Positions 17,876 to 27,355 of a stretch of DNA of 64,000 nt are shown here, piece after piece; the first letter of the stretch is position 1; each line of letters starts with the position of its first letter. The stretch is from assembly GCA_014728115.1 (NCBI GenBank), contig WJME01000272.1, positions 1 to 64,000 of the forward strand, read 5' to 3'. The translations under genes were made by a program, and so were the position numbers. This stretch comes from Candidatus Zhuqueibacterota bacterium (GTDB lineage: Bacteria; Zhuqueibacterota; Zhuqueibacteria; Residuimicrobiales; Oceaniaggregativiventaceae). Below the pieces are notes generated by a model that saw nothing but the letters and a program-made list of their open reading frames with translations, searched no databases and was not told the DNA's origin.

Positions 17876-18544
17876 CTAGAGCCGATTGAGAAAGAGATGG
17901 AACAAGCCGATATCGATATCCTCGAGCAAAGATAACCGTTCACTGATCCGTACGGTCATGGCCGCATCCGGTTCCAGGCCGAGTTTGGACAGGATGATGG
18001 GAGCCCGTTGCATGAGCAAACGAAACGCCTCGGGGTTCGATTCCCGATGAGCATGTTCGTTTGTCAAATCCAGGTTCGATAATTCATAAGCATAAAGCAT
18101 CACCGATTGCGCCAGGTTGAGCGATGGATAAGGAGCAGCAAGAGGAACGGTGCTGACCCAGTCACAACGATGCACTTCTTTTGTCGAAAGTCCTTGATTT
18201 TCGCGGCCAAAGACCATGGCCACCGTTTGTATGCTGATTTTCTTTACGGCCAGTCGCTGGCAGAGATCGCGGCTGGAGATCACTTGTTTCCTTCCCACCC
18301 TTGGCTTGGCTGTACTGGTGATGCTGAGGTCGACATCCTTTATCGCCTCATCCAGGGAATTATAAATCTCTGCATTTTCGAGGATCTCTTCAGACCCAAA
18401 AGCCAACTGCCTGGCACGATCACCCAGATGATCAACAGGATTGACCAGACGCAGCGAGTCAAATCCCATCGTTCTCAGAGCACGTGCGCTGGCACCGATG
18501 TTTTCCGGGCGCGCGGGCTCTACCAGGATAAAGTGAATCGTCAT
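17876..18544 (-). CDS. TrmJ/LasT-family SPOUT RNA methyltransferase
   Basis: About 222 residues. SPOUT (knotted) methyltransferase motifs are clear: FILVEPARPENIGASARALR at the N-terminus, VAMVFGRENQGLS in the middle, and PYPSLNLAQSVMLYAYEL forming the knot and the AdoMet site. The family methylates the 2'-hydroxyl of residue 32 in the tRNA anticodon loop (TrmJ), and the lengthened C-terminal helix also fits. The family N-terminus begins M-T-I-H-F-I-L-V, so ATG at 18544 is preferred over an upstream ATG at 18592 that overlaps the AIM24 gene by 11 bp. It is probably cotranscribed with that gene. Confidence 0.9.
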   Translation of the reverse strand: MTIHFILVEPARPENIGASARALRTMGFDSLRLVNPVDHLGDRARQLAFGSEEILENAEIYNSLDEAIKDVDLSITSTAKPRVGRKQVISSRDLCQRLAVKKISIQTVAMVFGRENQGLSTKEVHRCDWVSTVPLAAPYPSLNLAQSVMLYAYELSNLDLTNEHAHRESNPEAFRLLMQRAPIILSKLGLEPDAAMTVRISERLSLLEDIDIGLFHLFLNRL

Positions 18545-18581
18545 TGGGTGCCGGATGTTTATGGCGTTAAAGTCATTCACC

Positions 18582-19253
18582 TCAGGATCCATGGCGCTGA
18601 GACTGTGAGGATTGCGACTTGCGCTTCATGGATTGCAACAACACCCGGCCGGGTCCGGTCAGCTTTGTCATAAAAATTCCTTCCCCTCCGAAAATCATAC
18701 GACGGCAGCCGGCCACACTCTGGATATCATAATCGACCTCATCGGCCAGAGCCGCCAGATTACCGGTGCTGACCAGGATACTCTCGCCTGACTGCAGATC
18801 CTGTTCGACAAAATCTCCCGAGCCATGGATCAACACGATCCCGTCTCCCGAGACCTTTTGTAAAAACAATCCGGCGCCGCCAAACAACGCCGCCCCGGCA
18901 CGCCGGGCAACGACGACATCGATATTGACGTTCTGACCAAACGTGGCCACAAATGAACCGCGTGTGGTGAGAACCGGACCTTGATCCAGATTCCACGCAA
19001 TCATTTTGCCGGCATCATTGGCAGCCAGCAACACCTTTTGTTCAGGCTGATTGCAGGTGAGATACGTGAGACCCAGTCCTTCTCCGGATAACAACCGGCG
19101 CGCTGCTCCTTCGATGCCGCCAGGCATCTTGATGACCCAGTCAATACCCGGCGTAAACGACATCAGGGTTCCTTTGCTCGCCCAGCATACATCCCCTTTG
19201 TTCATGGTCAAACGCGCGAGTTGCGCCAAATCTCCTTCGATCCGGTACTCCAT
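18582..19253 (-). CDS. AIM24 / TIGR00266-family protein
   Basis: 223 residues forming a beta-rich fold of the AIM24 family. Recognisable stretches are ARLTMNKGDVCWASKGTLM, the Gly-rich MPGGIEGAARRLLSGEG, and AALFGGAGLFLQKVSGDGIV. It closes with GGEGIFMTKLTGPGRVLLQS, which matches the repeated 'G-G-E-G-L-F...L-x-G-P-G' blades of the family. Function in bacteria is not established; the yeast homologue is a mitochondrial inner-membrane organiser. The start has a strong ribosome site (AGAGGAGG at the right distance). The end overlaps the TrmJ-like gene. Confidence 0.9.
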   Translation of the reverse strand: MEYRIEGDLAQLARLTMNKGDVCWASKGTLMSFTPGIDWVIKMPGGIEGAARRLLSGEGLGLTYLTCNQPEQKVLLAANDAGKMIAWNLDQGPVLTTRGSFVATFGQNVNIDVVVARRAGAALFGGAGLFLQKVSGDGIVLIHGSGDFVEQDLQSGESILVSTGNLAALADEVDYDIQSVAGCRRMIFGGEGIFMTKLTGPGRVLLQSMKRKSQSSQSQRHGS

Positions 19254-19370
19254 CCTTTACCTCCTCTGAAAAAAAGATTTTTATCGTCACATCTAGCCTG
19301 AATGATCTAAAATTCCAATCATTCATCTAAAGCGCTATTTCCTGGTGGTCATGGTAGACTTTAACCAGGC

Positions 19371-20036
19371 CTATGCTCCGGTTATCATATGGCCATGTTC
19401 GTCCAATAATGGATATGGCTTGTTCTGGCTTTTGTAATATTCGGCGACTCTGGGATACATCATCTCAAAAGTCAGACGTTCTATGGTCTTGTTATCCAGA
19501 CGCGGCTGTTCATAGAGTCCGGCCCGTTCGCGCTGTCTGCGAGTTTCATAAAGTATAACACCCGCGGCTACCGAAACGTTGAGCGATTCTACCATTCCCA
19601 TCATCGGAATGTAGAGTTTCTGATCAGCCATATCGATTGTCTGCGGAGAAACACCAAACAGCTCGGTCCCGAATACCAGAGCAGTAGGACGGGTATAGTC
19701 TATATCCAGATAGCACCGTGCCTCGTTATCCTGATGGGCGACCAGGATTTGGAATTTGTCCTGACGCAGACGCTCGATGATTTCCCGCATGGAATCATAG
19801 GTATATAGCTGGACCCACTTGTGGCTCCCACCGCTGGGACGCCGGCGGCGTTTTATTCTTGAAGGCATGAGGGCATGCATCTGCAGGATGCCCACAGCAT
19901 CACATGTACGGGTGATGGCCGCCAGATTGTGGCCCTTTTGTACCCCCTCCAATACAACCGTAAGATCGGACTGGCGGCGTTTCAAAAGTTCAGTGACGCG
20001 CTTGTAACGATGAATACTCAAAATTCTCGTGGGCAT
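19371..20036 (-). CDS. trmH: TrmH-family tRNA (guanosine-2'-O-)-methyltransferase
   Basis: About 221 residues. Characteristic TrmH/SpoU motifs are: V-V-L-E-G-V-Q-K-G-H-N-L-A-A-I-T-R-T-C-D (motif 1 Asn and Arg), ALVFGTELFGVS (motif 2), and IPMMGMVESLNVSVAAGVIL (motif 3, the AdoMet-binding knot). The family methylates the 2'-hydroxyl of G18 in tRNA. The C-terminal extension of about 50 residues (RLTFEMMYPRVAEYYKSQN) is typical of TrmH proper. The start M-P-T-R-I-L at 20036 is chosen as in homologues; there is no strong ribosome site at either candidate. A second SPOUT methyltransferase lies 0.8 kb downstream. Confidence 0.92.
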   Translation of the reverse strand: MPTRILSIHRYKRVTELLKRRQSDLTVVLEGVQKGHNLAAITRTCDAVGILQMHALMPSRIKRRRRPSGGSHKWVQLYTYDSMREIIERLRQDKFQILVAHQDNEARCYLDIDYTRPTALVFGTELFGVSPQTIDMADQKLYIPMMGMVESLNVSVAAGVILYETRRQRERAGLYEQPRLDNKTIERLTFEMMYPRVAEYYKSQNKPYPLLDEHGHMITGA

Positions 20037-20284
20037 GGAGCAGAGGGCAAAGAGCATAGGGCATAGGCCACAGCAACAAACAGTCGCGTATATTTTATCC
20101 TTACTCTTTTGGCCCGTTTGAAAAATCGAACCACCGCTCGCACTACCCCGGTCCTTTTTAAAAAGAGTTCAGTTTTTATTCTTGTTCATTGGCGTTCATT
20201 CGCGGTTGTCAACATACCTGCGCACCGCTTGTTCCAAAATTTAAATTACGGAAAAAATCCGTAAATTCAATACTTTTATTGGCT

Positions 20285-22531
20285 CTAGATCCGCCAGGCA
20301 TAGCCCAGTTTGGTGAAAAATGTACGGTTTTGTTGTTGTAGCGACTCGTGCCAGCCCGCCTCGTGATAATCGGAATACCCCAGATAGAAAACGGTCTGGG
20401 GGTTGATTTTATACGAGAATAGAAATTGTGATGTCAAGGTTCCTGATGACCGTTCCATATCCTCCGGATCGAGATAGAGATCGAGATTACGATCATAATG
20501 GCGATACTGGAGGATCGTACGAACAAACATTCGTCGCGTAAACTGATACACGACTTTGAAACGGGAAATGTTCGCAGTGTATAAAAGACCGGGATCGACA
20601 TACAATCTTTCATAATCGTGGCCGAGACCCAGCAAGAGATGCCGCCCGATAAATAGTTCACAGGACGGACTCAGATTGATACGGGTTCCGGACCGGTTGT
20701 TGTCATAATCGATATGATCGCCCAGAATGGCTTGCAGACCCAGTTCTGTGTTGCCTGTGGGACGAGCGGCCATCTCCATGATCACGTCATGGGTACGATA
20801 GGTCCTGCCCTCAAAATGCTGATCCCGGAAACGAACATGTGCATGACAAAAAGTCTGGAAAGGTCCCATATAAAGGAACCGCAGACGAAAGCCTTCCATG
20901 AGCACCGGGCCCTCGTGTTCTTTTTCATGATCATAGGTTACGCCAATACTCAGGCGATTAAACCAATGACCTTTGCCTCTCTCCCAACGCCGTTGCAGTC
21001 CCAATTCAGTATACCCGTAGTTGGCCTGAGTCATAAATCCGAGGTCTGTCCGAAAGTCTTTATCAATCGAACGATAAAAGGCATAGGCCTCAACCTTTTT
21101 GGAATCGTGTACAATGAATCCTTCAAAAGCCGTGCCTGCCAGCTTTCCCTCTGGCTGCTCAAAATCTTTGTCCAGGGTATCGGGATAGAGCGTTTCAGAT
21201 CCCAACATCTGAAAGCTGATAAATTCAGTGCGGGTCAGATGAATCAGGCCATCCACTCCCCCGACACGATTGTAATAATCATTGGCCTCGCGATCGGTCA
21301 GAACCATGCCGACATTGGATGCGCTGCCGACATCATATTTATAGCGCAGAGCTGTGCTGATATTGCGTTCTTCGAGATAGGTGTTATCAGAGCCCTGGCT
21401 GGCCGGAAAGAGCAGGTTGGTGGTGTTGTCCTGGACCGAAAAAAATCCCAAGGTATGTCTGTTCTCTTTACCGGTCAGCTTGATACCGGTACGCGGATCT
21501 GCCATCTTCCGGGTGTAAACAGCCTGTAACGGCGTATTGAAATAATCAGCACCCTCCATGAAAAAGGGCCGTCGTTCAGGATAAAACAAGGCAAAACGCG
21601 TATTGATATCCATCTGAAACACATCGGCCTCGACCTGGCTAAAGTCAGGGTTAATGGTGCCGTTCAGCACGATATTCGGCGTCAATCCCCATCGTGCCGT
21701 GAGTCCGGATTCGAGATCCCGGTCACTACTCCCCCACGGGGTATCACGCCCATCCTCACGCTCACGGCGGGCAATGGCAGAGACGGTGGGGGCCAGCTCT
21801 ATATTGCGGCCGGGTTCCGCACCGGCAAAGCCGATGAGTTTGTTCGCCTGACACATGTAACAATTGTTGTTGCGATCGCGGGGAAATGCTCCAATGTGAT
21901 GTCGAACCTGACGCGGATAACTGCGCACCAGATCGAATCCCCAGATCTGATCTGTGGGCGAGCGCTGGAAATTAATGGACCGAAACGGGATAATCATCTC
22001 GACGATATATCCATCATCAGTCATGCGAGCATTGCAATCCCATATCGTATCCCAGGCCAGATCACTCCCCTGCATGGGGGTTTCGACCATATCAGCTTGC
22101 ACACCCAAAGGATTACAGGCAAAATCATAGGTTCGACGGTTATCGTTAAAGGTATCAAAAAGAATCAGAACCCAGTCATCGGACCAGATCTGATCTCGGT
22201 CTGTCAGATGTGCACGGATCTTTTCAGGATGCGGGTCATGACAGTGGATACCCACATACAGATTGGACTCGTCATAAAACATTCGTGCGGTTGTCCTGAC
22301 CGGCGCCGGGATATTTTCACCAGGCTGTACCTCGATTTCGGCAGAAACCATAACAGCATCCTGCCAAACCGGCTCTTCCAAACGAGCATCCAGCTCTATC
22401 TCTGCTTCTAGTCGGGGAACATTGAAATACACCTTGGTGGAATCGGTTTGAGCGAACACAACATTGTTTGTCAGAATCACCATAATGAAAATCAAAAGGT
22501 GACGACCATAGGAGCAAGGGTGGTAGCACAT
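20285..22531 (-). CDS. DUF5916 protein with N-terminal CBM9-like domain
   Basis: About 748 residues with a signal peptide (ending V-V-F-A-Q). The N-terminal domain resembles carbohydrate-binding family 9 (LDARLEEPVWQDAVMVSAEI, then YDESNLYVGIHCHDPHPEKI), and the large remaining part is DUF5916. The phrases NPDFSQVEADVFQMDIN and FYPERRPFFMEGADYFN are nearly invariant in that family, and the rest looks like an outer-membrane beta-barrel ending in aromatic strands. Members are common in marine and soil degraders; the function is unproven but presumed outer-membrane. ATG at 22531 is preferred over the GTG three codons upstream. Confidence 0.9.
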   Translation of the reverse strand: MCYHPCSYGRHLLIFIMVILTNNVVFAQTDSTKVYFNVPRLEAEIELDARLEEPVWQDAVMVSAEIEVQPGENIPAPVRTTARMFYDESNLYVGIHCHDPHPEKIRAHLTDRDQIWSDDWVLILFDTFNDNRRTYDFACNPLGVQADMVETPMQGSDLAWDTIWDCNARMTDDGYIVEMIIPFRSINFQRSPTDQIWGFDLVRSYPRQVRHHIGAFPRDRNNNCYMCQANKLIGFAGAEPGRNIELAPTVSAIARREREDGRDTPWGSSDRDLESGLTARWGLTPNIVLNGTINPDFSQVEADVFQMDINTRFALFYPERRPFFMEGADYFNTPLQAVYTRKMADPRTGIKLTGKENRHTLGFFSVQDNTTNLLFPASQGSDNTYLEERNISTALRYKYDVGSASNVGMVLTDREANDYYNRVGGVDGLIHLTRTEFISFQMLGSETLYPDTLDKDFEQPEGKLAGTAFEGFIVHDSKKVEAYAFYRSIDKDFRTDLGFMTQANYGYTELGLQRRWERGKGHWFNRLSIGVTYDHEKEHEGPVLMEGFRLRFLYMGPFQTFCHAHVRFRDQHFEGRTYRTHDVIMEMAARPTGNTELGLQAILGDHIDYDNNRSGTRINLSPSCELFIGRHLLLGLGHDYERLYVDPGLLYTANISRFKVVYQFTRRMFVRTILQYRHYDRNLDLYLDPEDMERSSGTLTSQFLFSYKINPQTVFYLGYSDYHEAGWHESLQQQNRTFFTKLGYAWRI

Positions 22532-22598
22532 GAATAGCACTCTCGAAACTGTAAATGCGGAAGGTTTTCAAAATATACGGCAGAGCGGTATCAAGGTT

Positions 22599-23837
22599 TC
22601 AGGGAAGATTGAATGTGTTACGGTTCAAGCCACGATGTATACCATAGAATCCACTGGAAACCACTATAGCGAGTCCTCCGATGCCAAACCAAAACCATGT
22701 ATTCCCAAGAGTTTCATAGAGGCGCGAACCGAGCGTGGGACCGACCACGAATCCCAGCGAAAACATCAGTGTATGCCAGCCCATATACTGACCCCGTTGG
22801 CGGTCAGATGCACGGTTGGCCACCACACTCATGAGAATGGGAAAAACCAGCATCTCACCGAACGTCCAGATCAACACGGTCATGATCACATAAGCATAGC
22901 CTTGACCCAGAGGCAAGAGTCCGAATCCAATGAGTAACAAAAAAGAGCCTATACTCAGGATCTGATAATTCCGTTTTGCCGGCAGCCGGTAGACCAGGGG
23001 CATTTCCAGCAAGACAATGAGCACGGCATTCATGGCCAGCAAAGAGCCGATTTGCGGCTCTAACAGCTGGTATACATTGCGCAAATACAGAGGCCAGGTG
23101 GTGAAAAGCTGAAAAAAAATACAGGCCATAACGAATGACAGGATCAGGATGGCTACAAAAAGCCGGTCCTTGTAAGGAGGTTGGCCGGGCAAACCGGTAT
23201 CGACATGTTTTGGTAAAGGCAATTGCTTGACAAACACCCAAAAAAAGAATGCAGACGCCAGATAGGTGAGACCATCGGCCCAGAACAGCCAGAGATAATC
23301 GATGCGGGCCAGAAATCCACCCACGGCCGGACCCACAGCGATACCGAGATTGACCGCCAAGCGGTTCAGGGCATAACTGCGGGCACGCAGGTCAGCGGGA
23401 CTTGCTTCAGCCACTGCTGCCGCATTGGCCGGACGAAAAGTCTCGGCGACGAGGGCCACGATGAACAACGCGATCATCAGACTCAAAAACGTCTGCATAT
23501 AGCCCAGCGCGATATATCCTGCCCCAGAGCCCAAAAGACTCCAAAACTGTACACGATGCGTTCCCCACTTGTCGCTCAGCCAGCCCCCCAAATAAGAGCC
23601 AAACAGGGCACCCAGTCCGTAGGTACTCACCAGCGTACCCGCCCGTGCCATCGAGAGACCCAACTTTTCTGTAGCATAAAGGGTGAGAAAAAAGAGCACC
23701 ATGCTACCGCTGCGGTTGACAAAGATCACCAGCGCCAGCATCCATACCGTGCGGGGCAGGCCCTGATATGGAGCGTGTAGCTGTCGCGAAAGCCTTGATA
23801 GAGCGAGGGGACGAAGAAGGTGTTTTGTCATCAGCAT
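22599..23837 (-). CDS. MFS transporter
   Basis: 412 residues with 12 hydrophobic segments. The loop between helices 2 and 3 carries the major-facilitator motif in GALFGSYLGGWLSDKWGTHR (the G-x-x-x-D-(R/K)-x-G-x-R-(R/K) pattern). The second half carries a weaker equivalent. The overall type resembles the DHA1-like multidrug or sugar efflux group; substrate unknown. The start has GGGAG at 5 bp. It lies 68 bp upstream of the DUF5916 gene on the same strand, so cotranscription is possible. Confidence 0.9.
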   Translation of the reverse strand: MLMTKHLLRPLALSRLSRQLHAPYQGLPRTVWMLALVIFVNRSGSMVLFFLTLYATEKLGLSMARAGTLVSTYGLGALFGSYLGGWLSDKWGTHRVQFWSLLGSGAGYIALGYMQTFLSLMIALFIVALVAETFRPANAAAVAEASPADLRARSYALNRLAVNLGIAVGPAVGGFLARIDYLWLFWADGLTYLASAFFFWVFVKQLPLPKHVDTGLPGQPPYKDRLFVAILILSFVMACIFFQLFTTWPLYLRNVYQLLEPQIGSLLAMNAVLIVLLEMPLVYRLPAKRNYQILSIGSFLLLIGFGLLPLGQGYAYVIMTVLIWTFGEMLVFPILMSVVANRASDRQRGQYMGWHTLMFSLGFVVGPTLGSRLYETLGNTWFWFGIGGLAIVVSSGFYGIHRGLNRNTFNLP

Positions 23838-24015
23838 TCCTGCTCCCGGGGGTATATTTTATTGATCAAGTATTTGCAATGACGGAGTGAAGGAGTGACT
23901 CAAGTCCATGTACAAAAAGTCCACAGTCACTGTGTCTCTCCGTCACTGAGTCACTTTGCCACTCTCTCCCGACCCTCTTCACCACCTGTACCCTACCGGC
24001 AAGGGGAAAGGTGAA

Positions 24016-25011
24016 TTACAAATACTGTGGTGCCAGTTCTTCGCGCACGCGTTCGAGCAGGGCTTTGGTCATGCGGATGCCCTCGAGAGCGGTGGGATCG
24101 GTACCTTCGTATTCGATCCCCACATAACCGCGATATCCGGCATCGAGAACAATTTTCATCATGCGGTTATAGTCGGTATGGATCTCGTTGCCGTTTTCAT
24201 CAAACTCGTGCGATTTGGCACTCACGGCCCTGGCCCAGGGCATGAGCTCGGCAACACCTTTATATCGATCATAGGTCTCCTCCGGACTGACGCGAAAATT
24301 GCCAAAGTCCGGTAACGTACCGACACGGGGATGATCGGCCATCATCATGACGCCGGCCAGCCACTGGCCATTGCTGGATAATCCACCGTGGTTTTCCACC
24401 AGCACATCGATGCCGGCCTTGCCAGCATAGTCGGCCAGCCGCGACAATCCGTTGGCAGCCAGCTTTTGCTGTTCCTCATAACTGCCTTCACTGGCCGCAT
24501 TGACACGGATGGCGTGACAGCCCAGAAACTGTGCAGCATCCACCCACTTGTAGTGGTTTTCGATGGCCTGGGTGCGCGCCTCTTCATCCGGAGCCCCCAA
24601 CGCGCCTTCCTGGTCGCACATGATCAGCAGGCTCTTGACCCCTTCACTGTCGCAGCGATTTTTGAGTTCCTGCAGATAGTCCGTATCTTTGGCCTTGTCA
24701 AAGAAACAGGTATTGACATATTCCACAGCCTCGATCCCCAAAGAGCGCGCCAGAGCCGGGAAATCGAGATTTTTCAACTCGCCCTGTGCATAGATCTGCG
24801 ACGGATCGCTGTGCAGCATCTCGGCAAATTTCTCCCAGCCATGCTGCTGCGGATAGCCACCAAAGATCTGGCGGTTCACCGACCATTCGGCCAGCGAGAT
24901 CTTGTACAACGGTTCCGTTGCCGGCTGTTCTCCGGATTGGCATCCCAGAAAAGCCAGTCCCGCTGCCAAACCGGATTTGCTTGTCAGTTCCAAAAAAGTA
25001 CGTCTGTTCAT
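24016..25011 (-). CDS. Tat-exported sugar-phosphate isomerase/epimerase (xylose-isomerase-like barrel)
   Basis: About 331 residues. It starts with a Tat signal ([18 protein letters not shown]) that ends in a lipobox-like L-G-C. The TIM barrel has the metal site of the AP-endonuclease-2/xylose-isomerase fold: Glu in [10 protein letters not shown], Asp/Asn in [10 protein letters not shown], His in [13 protein letters not shown], and Glu in [10 protein letters not shown]. Such periplasmic isomerases rework sugars in planctomycete- and Bacteroidota-style glycan catabolism. The start at 25011 follows AGAGGGGA at the right distance; the reading from 25071 has no ribosome site. Downstream lies a run of palindromic DNA. 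Confidence 0.9.
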   Translation of the reverse strand: MNRRTFLELTSKSGLAAGLAFLGCQSGEQPATEPLYKISLAEWSVNRQIFGGYPQQHGWEKFAEMLHSDPSQIYAQGELKNLDFPALARSLGIEAVEYVNTCFFDKAKDTDYLQELKNRCDSEGVKSLLIMCDQEGALGAPDEEARTQAIENHYKWVDAAQFLGCHAIRVNAASEGSYEEQQKLAANGLSRLADYAGKAGIDVLVENHGGLSSNGQWLAGVMMMADHPRVGTLPDFGNFRVSPEETYDRYKGVAELMPWARAVSAKSHEFDENGNEIHTDYNRMMKIVLDAGYRGYVGIEYEGTDPTALEGIRMTKALLERVREELAPQYL

Positions 25012-25118
25012 AATGATTCCCCTCTGTATGTATGAGGTGATACTGTGTAAAATTAAATTAGACATTTTCATCGTTCAGCAAAACCGCCCGAATCTCCGGG
25101 AGGTATTTTTTACAGTAA

Positions 25119-25330
25119 CAGGACGTCATTCCTGCGAAAGCAGGAACCCAGGGCTGTGGAAAACAGCTTGGGATTCATCGATTACAGGGCCTTTAGACGC
25201 TTTGACCTGAAATCGATAAGAGTTTGTCCATCGCGATAAACTCAGATGATGCATCATACTCTGCTTCCGCCCGTAGCTATAGATCCCTGCGTCCGCAGGG
25301 ATGACGCCGAGTGCACCAAGTGACCGACTG
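25119..25330. repeat. Palindromic repeat element, copy B (incomplete ends)
   Basis: The same internal parts as the MITE-like elements: TTCCTGCGAAAGCAGGAA at about 25130, AAGAGTTTGTCCATCGCGAT in the middle and CCCTGCGTCCGCAGGGATGA near 25285. The left terminal repeat (GTTGCAGA-type) is missing, and the right end runs into copy C at 25346, which appears to have landed in it. Confidence 0.65.
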
Positions 25331-25345
25331 TCATTCCTGCGCAAG

Positions 25346-25579
25346 CAGGCTGTTGCAGAATAGAAATGGAGCGTCATTCCTGCGAAAGCAGGAATCCAGG
25401 GCTGGGGAAAACCACCTGGAATGCCTGGGGCAAAGAGTGTGCAAACGCTCTGGACTATAATCATTAAGAGTTTGTCCATCGCAATATACTCAGATGACGC
25501 ATCACACTCTGCTTCCGCCCGTAGCCATGGATCCCTGCGTCCGCAGGGATGACGCCAGTCGGCAATCTGCAACAGCCTG
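25346..25579. mobile_element. MITE-like repeat element, copy C
   Basis: A 234-bp non-coding element bounded by a perfect 14-bp inverted repeat: CAGGCTGTTGCAGA at 25346-25359 and TCTGCAACAGCCTG at 25566-25579. Inside are the palindromes TTCCTGCGAAAGCAGGAA and CCCTGCGTCCGCAGGG, and a shared central part. There is no coding capacity. It resembles copies A and B and would need a transposase supplied elsewhere; no obvious target duplication is visible. Confidence 0.75.
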
Positions 25580-25612
25580 GAAAGCAATAAGTGAGCATAG
25601 ACCTCCGTGAGA

Positions 25613-26188
25613 CTACCCTTTCTCGATCCAAAACCGCCGTTCGGCCAGCCGGTCATGGTCGCCGGCATAGTCGATGCCGATACGCGGACCGCTGTAAATC
25701 GGACCGGGCTTGATGTTCCGGTCCTCTATCCACAGAGGCTGTCCCGCAGTGAGATCGATCCCGTTCAATGTGCGGTCGATGGCCAGGGCCTGACACAGCT
25801 TTCCCGGCCCGTCGGTCAGGCCTTTACCGGATTTGCGCAGCTCACGCATGACCTCGTGGCCCTGCAGCGGCTGCAGTCCCCGGATCAGCACGGCCGAGGC
25901 AACCCCCTCGGGCTCGGTCACCACATTGAACATATTGAACATGCCATACACGAGATACACATAGGCCCGGCCCGGCGGACCATACATGGTCTGTGTTCGT
26001 GGCGTGCGTCCCCTGGATGCATGGCTGGCCGTATCTGTTTCACCCAGATAGGCTTCTGTTTCGCTTATAACACCGCTTAACAAGTGCTCATTCCACGTTC
26101 GAACCACTATCTTGCCGAGCAGCTCCCTGGCCACAATCATTGGTTCGCGGGAGTAGAATATGTTCGTTATAATCATAGGCATAGACAT
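25613..26188 (-). CDS. 3-methyladenine DNA glycosylase (AAG/Mpg type)
   Basis: 191 residues. The enzyme removes alkylated purines such as 3-methyladenine from DNA in base-excision repair. It matches the mammalian-type AAG family: YSREPMIVARELLGKIVVR near the start, GVISETEAYLGETDTASHAS with the catalytic Glu, and RTQTMYGPPGRAYVYLVYG with the DNA-intercalating Tyr region. GPGKLCQALAID near the end also fits. Length suits the family. It stands alone between the repeat zone and the pyrimidine-rich spacer. With endonuclease IV at 12 kb, both base-excision steps are encoded in the window. Confidence 0.95.
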   Translation of the reverse strand: MSMPMIITNIFYSREPMIVARELLGKIVVRTWNEHLLSGVISETEAYLGETDTASHASRGRTPRTQTMYGPPGRAYVYLVYGMFNMFNVVTEPEGVASAVLIRGLQPLQGHEVMRELRKSGKGLTDGPGKLCQALAIDRTLNGIDLTAGQPLWIEDRNIKPGPIYSGPRIGIDYAGDHDRLAERRFWIEKG

Positions 26189-26269
26189 ACTGTCAAACGT
26201 CTGAGGTCAGACGTCAGACGAAATCACCTTGACAAGGTTTATGCAATCATTAAATCGAGCCCGCTTTGC

Positions 26270-26393
26270 ACCCTGTGCTCCCTCTTTTGTCTTTCTCCTA
26301 TTCTCTTTTTCTCTCAGTCTCTTTTTCTCCTAGTCTCTTAGTCACTCTTTCTCTCTGTCACTCCATCTCTCAATCTCCTCTTTCTCAACTGTC
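26270..26393. other. Pyrimidine-rich spacer with TCTC/GTCACT repeats
   Basis: A tract of about 125 bp with nearly all pyrimidines on the plus strand, built from degenerate TCTCT, TTTCTC and GTCACT units. It directly follows the stop codon of the nucleoside-hydrolase-like gene (26394). A shorter, similar stretch (GTCACTGTGTCTCTCCGTCA) is at about 23926-23945. It encodes nothing evident. Confidence 0.45.
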
Positions 26394-27344
26394 TCACTCG
26401 CGCACCTTTGCCATCACTCTCCAAAACTCTGCAGTGGCCAGGTCCTGGTTGGCATCCAGAGCTTCGTAAACCGAACCTTTGGGATCGGGTATCAATCGTG
26501 GACGGCCTTTGTCATCGATCGCTTCGACACGAAAGCGGGCAACGTCGGTGATGTATTGCGGCTGCAACAGCGGAATAGCTGCCTGACCGTCATAATCGTG
26601 CTCATCCGGCAAGGTATTGGAGGGGTGGTGCTTGTCGATCATCCACTGAAAAAAGTCGCATCCGTTTTTGAATTCTTTTTGCAGACGGGATTTGGGTACA
26701 TAGGGTGGTTTCATATACACCTTGCCACGCGCCTTTGGCGGTCCAATCGGGATACCCAAAACCCGGAATTTGGATAGCACAATGGTCCATGCCCAGGCAT
26801 CCAGTCCGGCGTTGTAATCGATTTCGCGCACACCAAACACACCGCTGACCACGATCTTTTCTGCAATCGACGGATCGATAAGATAAGCATCGGCCACGGT
26901 GGTGAGAGGACCACCGGTGACCACGACCAGCGGCGTATCCACAAAAGCGTGGCGAGCCTGCTCCACAAGCCAGTGGCTTGCAGGCAATGCAAGGGCCCGG
27001 GTATCCTCGATGCGGTTGGATTCCGGTCGCTGCAAGCGCACCCCGGCGCCGGCAAGGGCAGCCGGCACATTCTGTAATCCGCATTTGCGGGCCATGTCGA
27101 CCATGTCTTGCCGGCCCTGCACAAACATATCGTATTCACGGGCATTGGCAGCATAGGACGTGACCAATCCCAATAGCCGGAATTCACCCAGATGACTGCA
27201 AAGCATGAGATATTCGTCAGTATACACATCGCGATGATCGTCATTGTCGGCCACCACCGCAGAAATGGCTTGAAAGGGCAAATGAGCGCGAGGCTGCGCC
27301 AGTACAGAAGCAAAAAACAGCAACAGGATACAAAGTCGGTTCAT
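26394..27344 (-). CDS. Secreted nucleoside-hydrolase-like protein
   Basis: 316 residues with a signal peptide (about 1-20). The fold resembles the inosine-uridine nucleoside hydrolase family: an Asp-rich start (AVVADNDDHRDVYTDEYLML), LGLVTSYAANAR as the second strand, and LVVVTGGPLTTVADAYLID in the 'G-P-L-T-N' position. The usual metal-binding D-T-D-x-G-x-D-D is changed to D-N-D-D-H-R-D, so the substrate may not be a nucleoside. It is encoded 11 bp downstream of a sulfatase, with a ribosome site (TAGGTGGAA) right behind that gene's stop, so they are cotranscribed. Such hydrolase-like proteins are often placed in glycan-degradation clusters. Confidence 0.72.
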   Translation of the reverse strand: MNRLCILLLFFASVLAQPRAHLPFQAISAVVADNDDHRDVYTDEYLMLCSHLGEFRLLGLVTSYAANAREYDMFVQGRQDMVDMARKCGLQNVPAALAGAGVRLQRPESNRIEDTRALALPASHWLVEQARHAFVDTPLVVVTGGPLTTVADAYLIDPSIAEKIVVSGVFGVREIDYNAGLDAWAWTIVLSKFRVLGIPIGPPKARGKVYMKPPYVPKSRLQKEFKNGCDFFQWMIDKHHPSNTLPDEHDYDGQAAIPLLQPQYITDVARFRVEAIDDKGRPRLIPDPKGSVYEALDANQDLATAEFWRVMAKVRE

Positions 27345-27355
27345 GTGTTTTCCAC

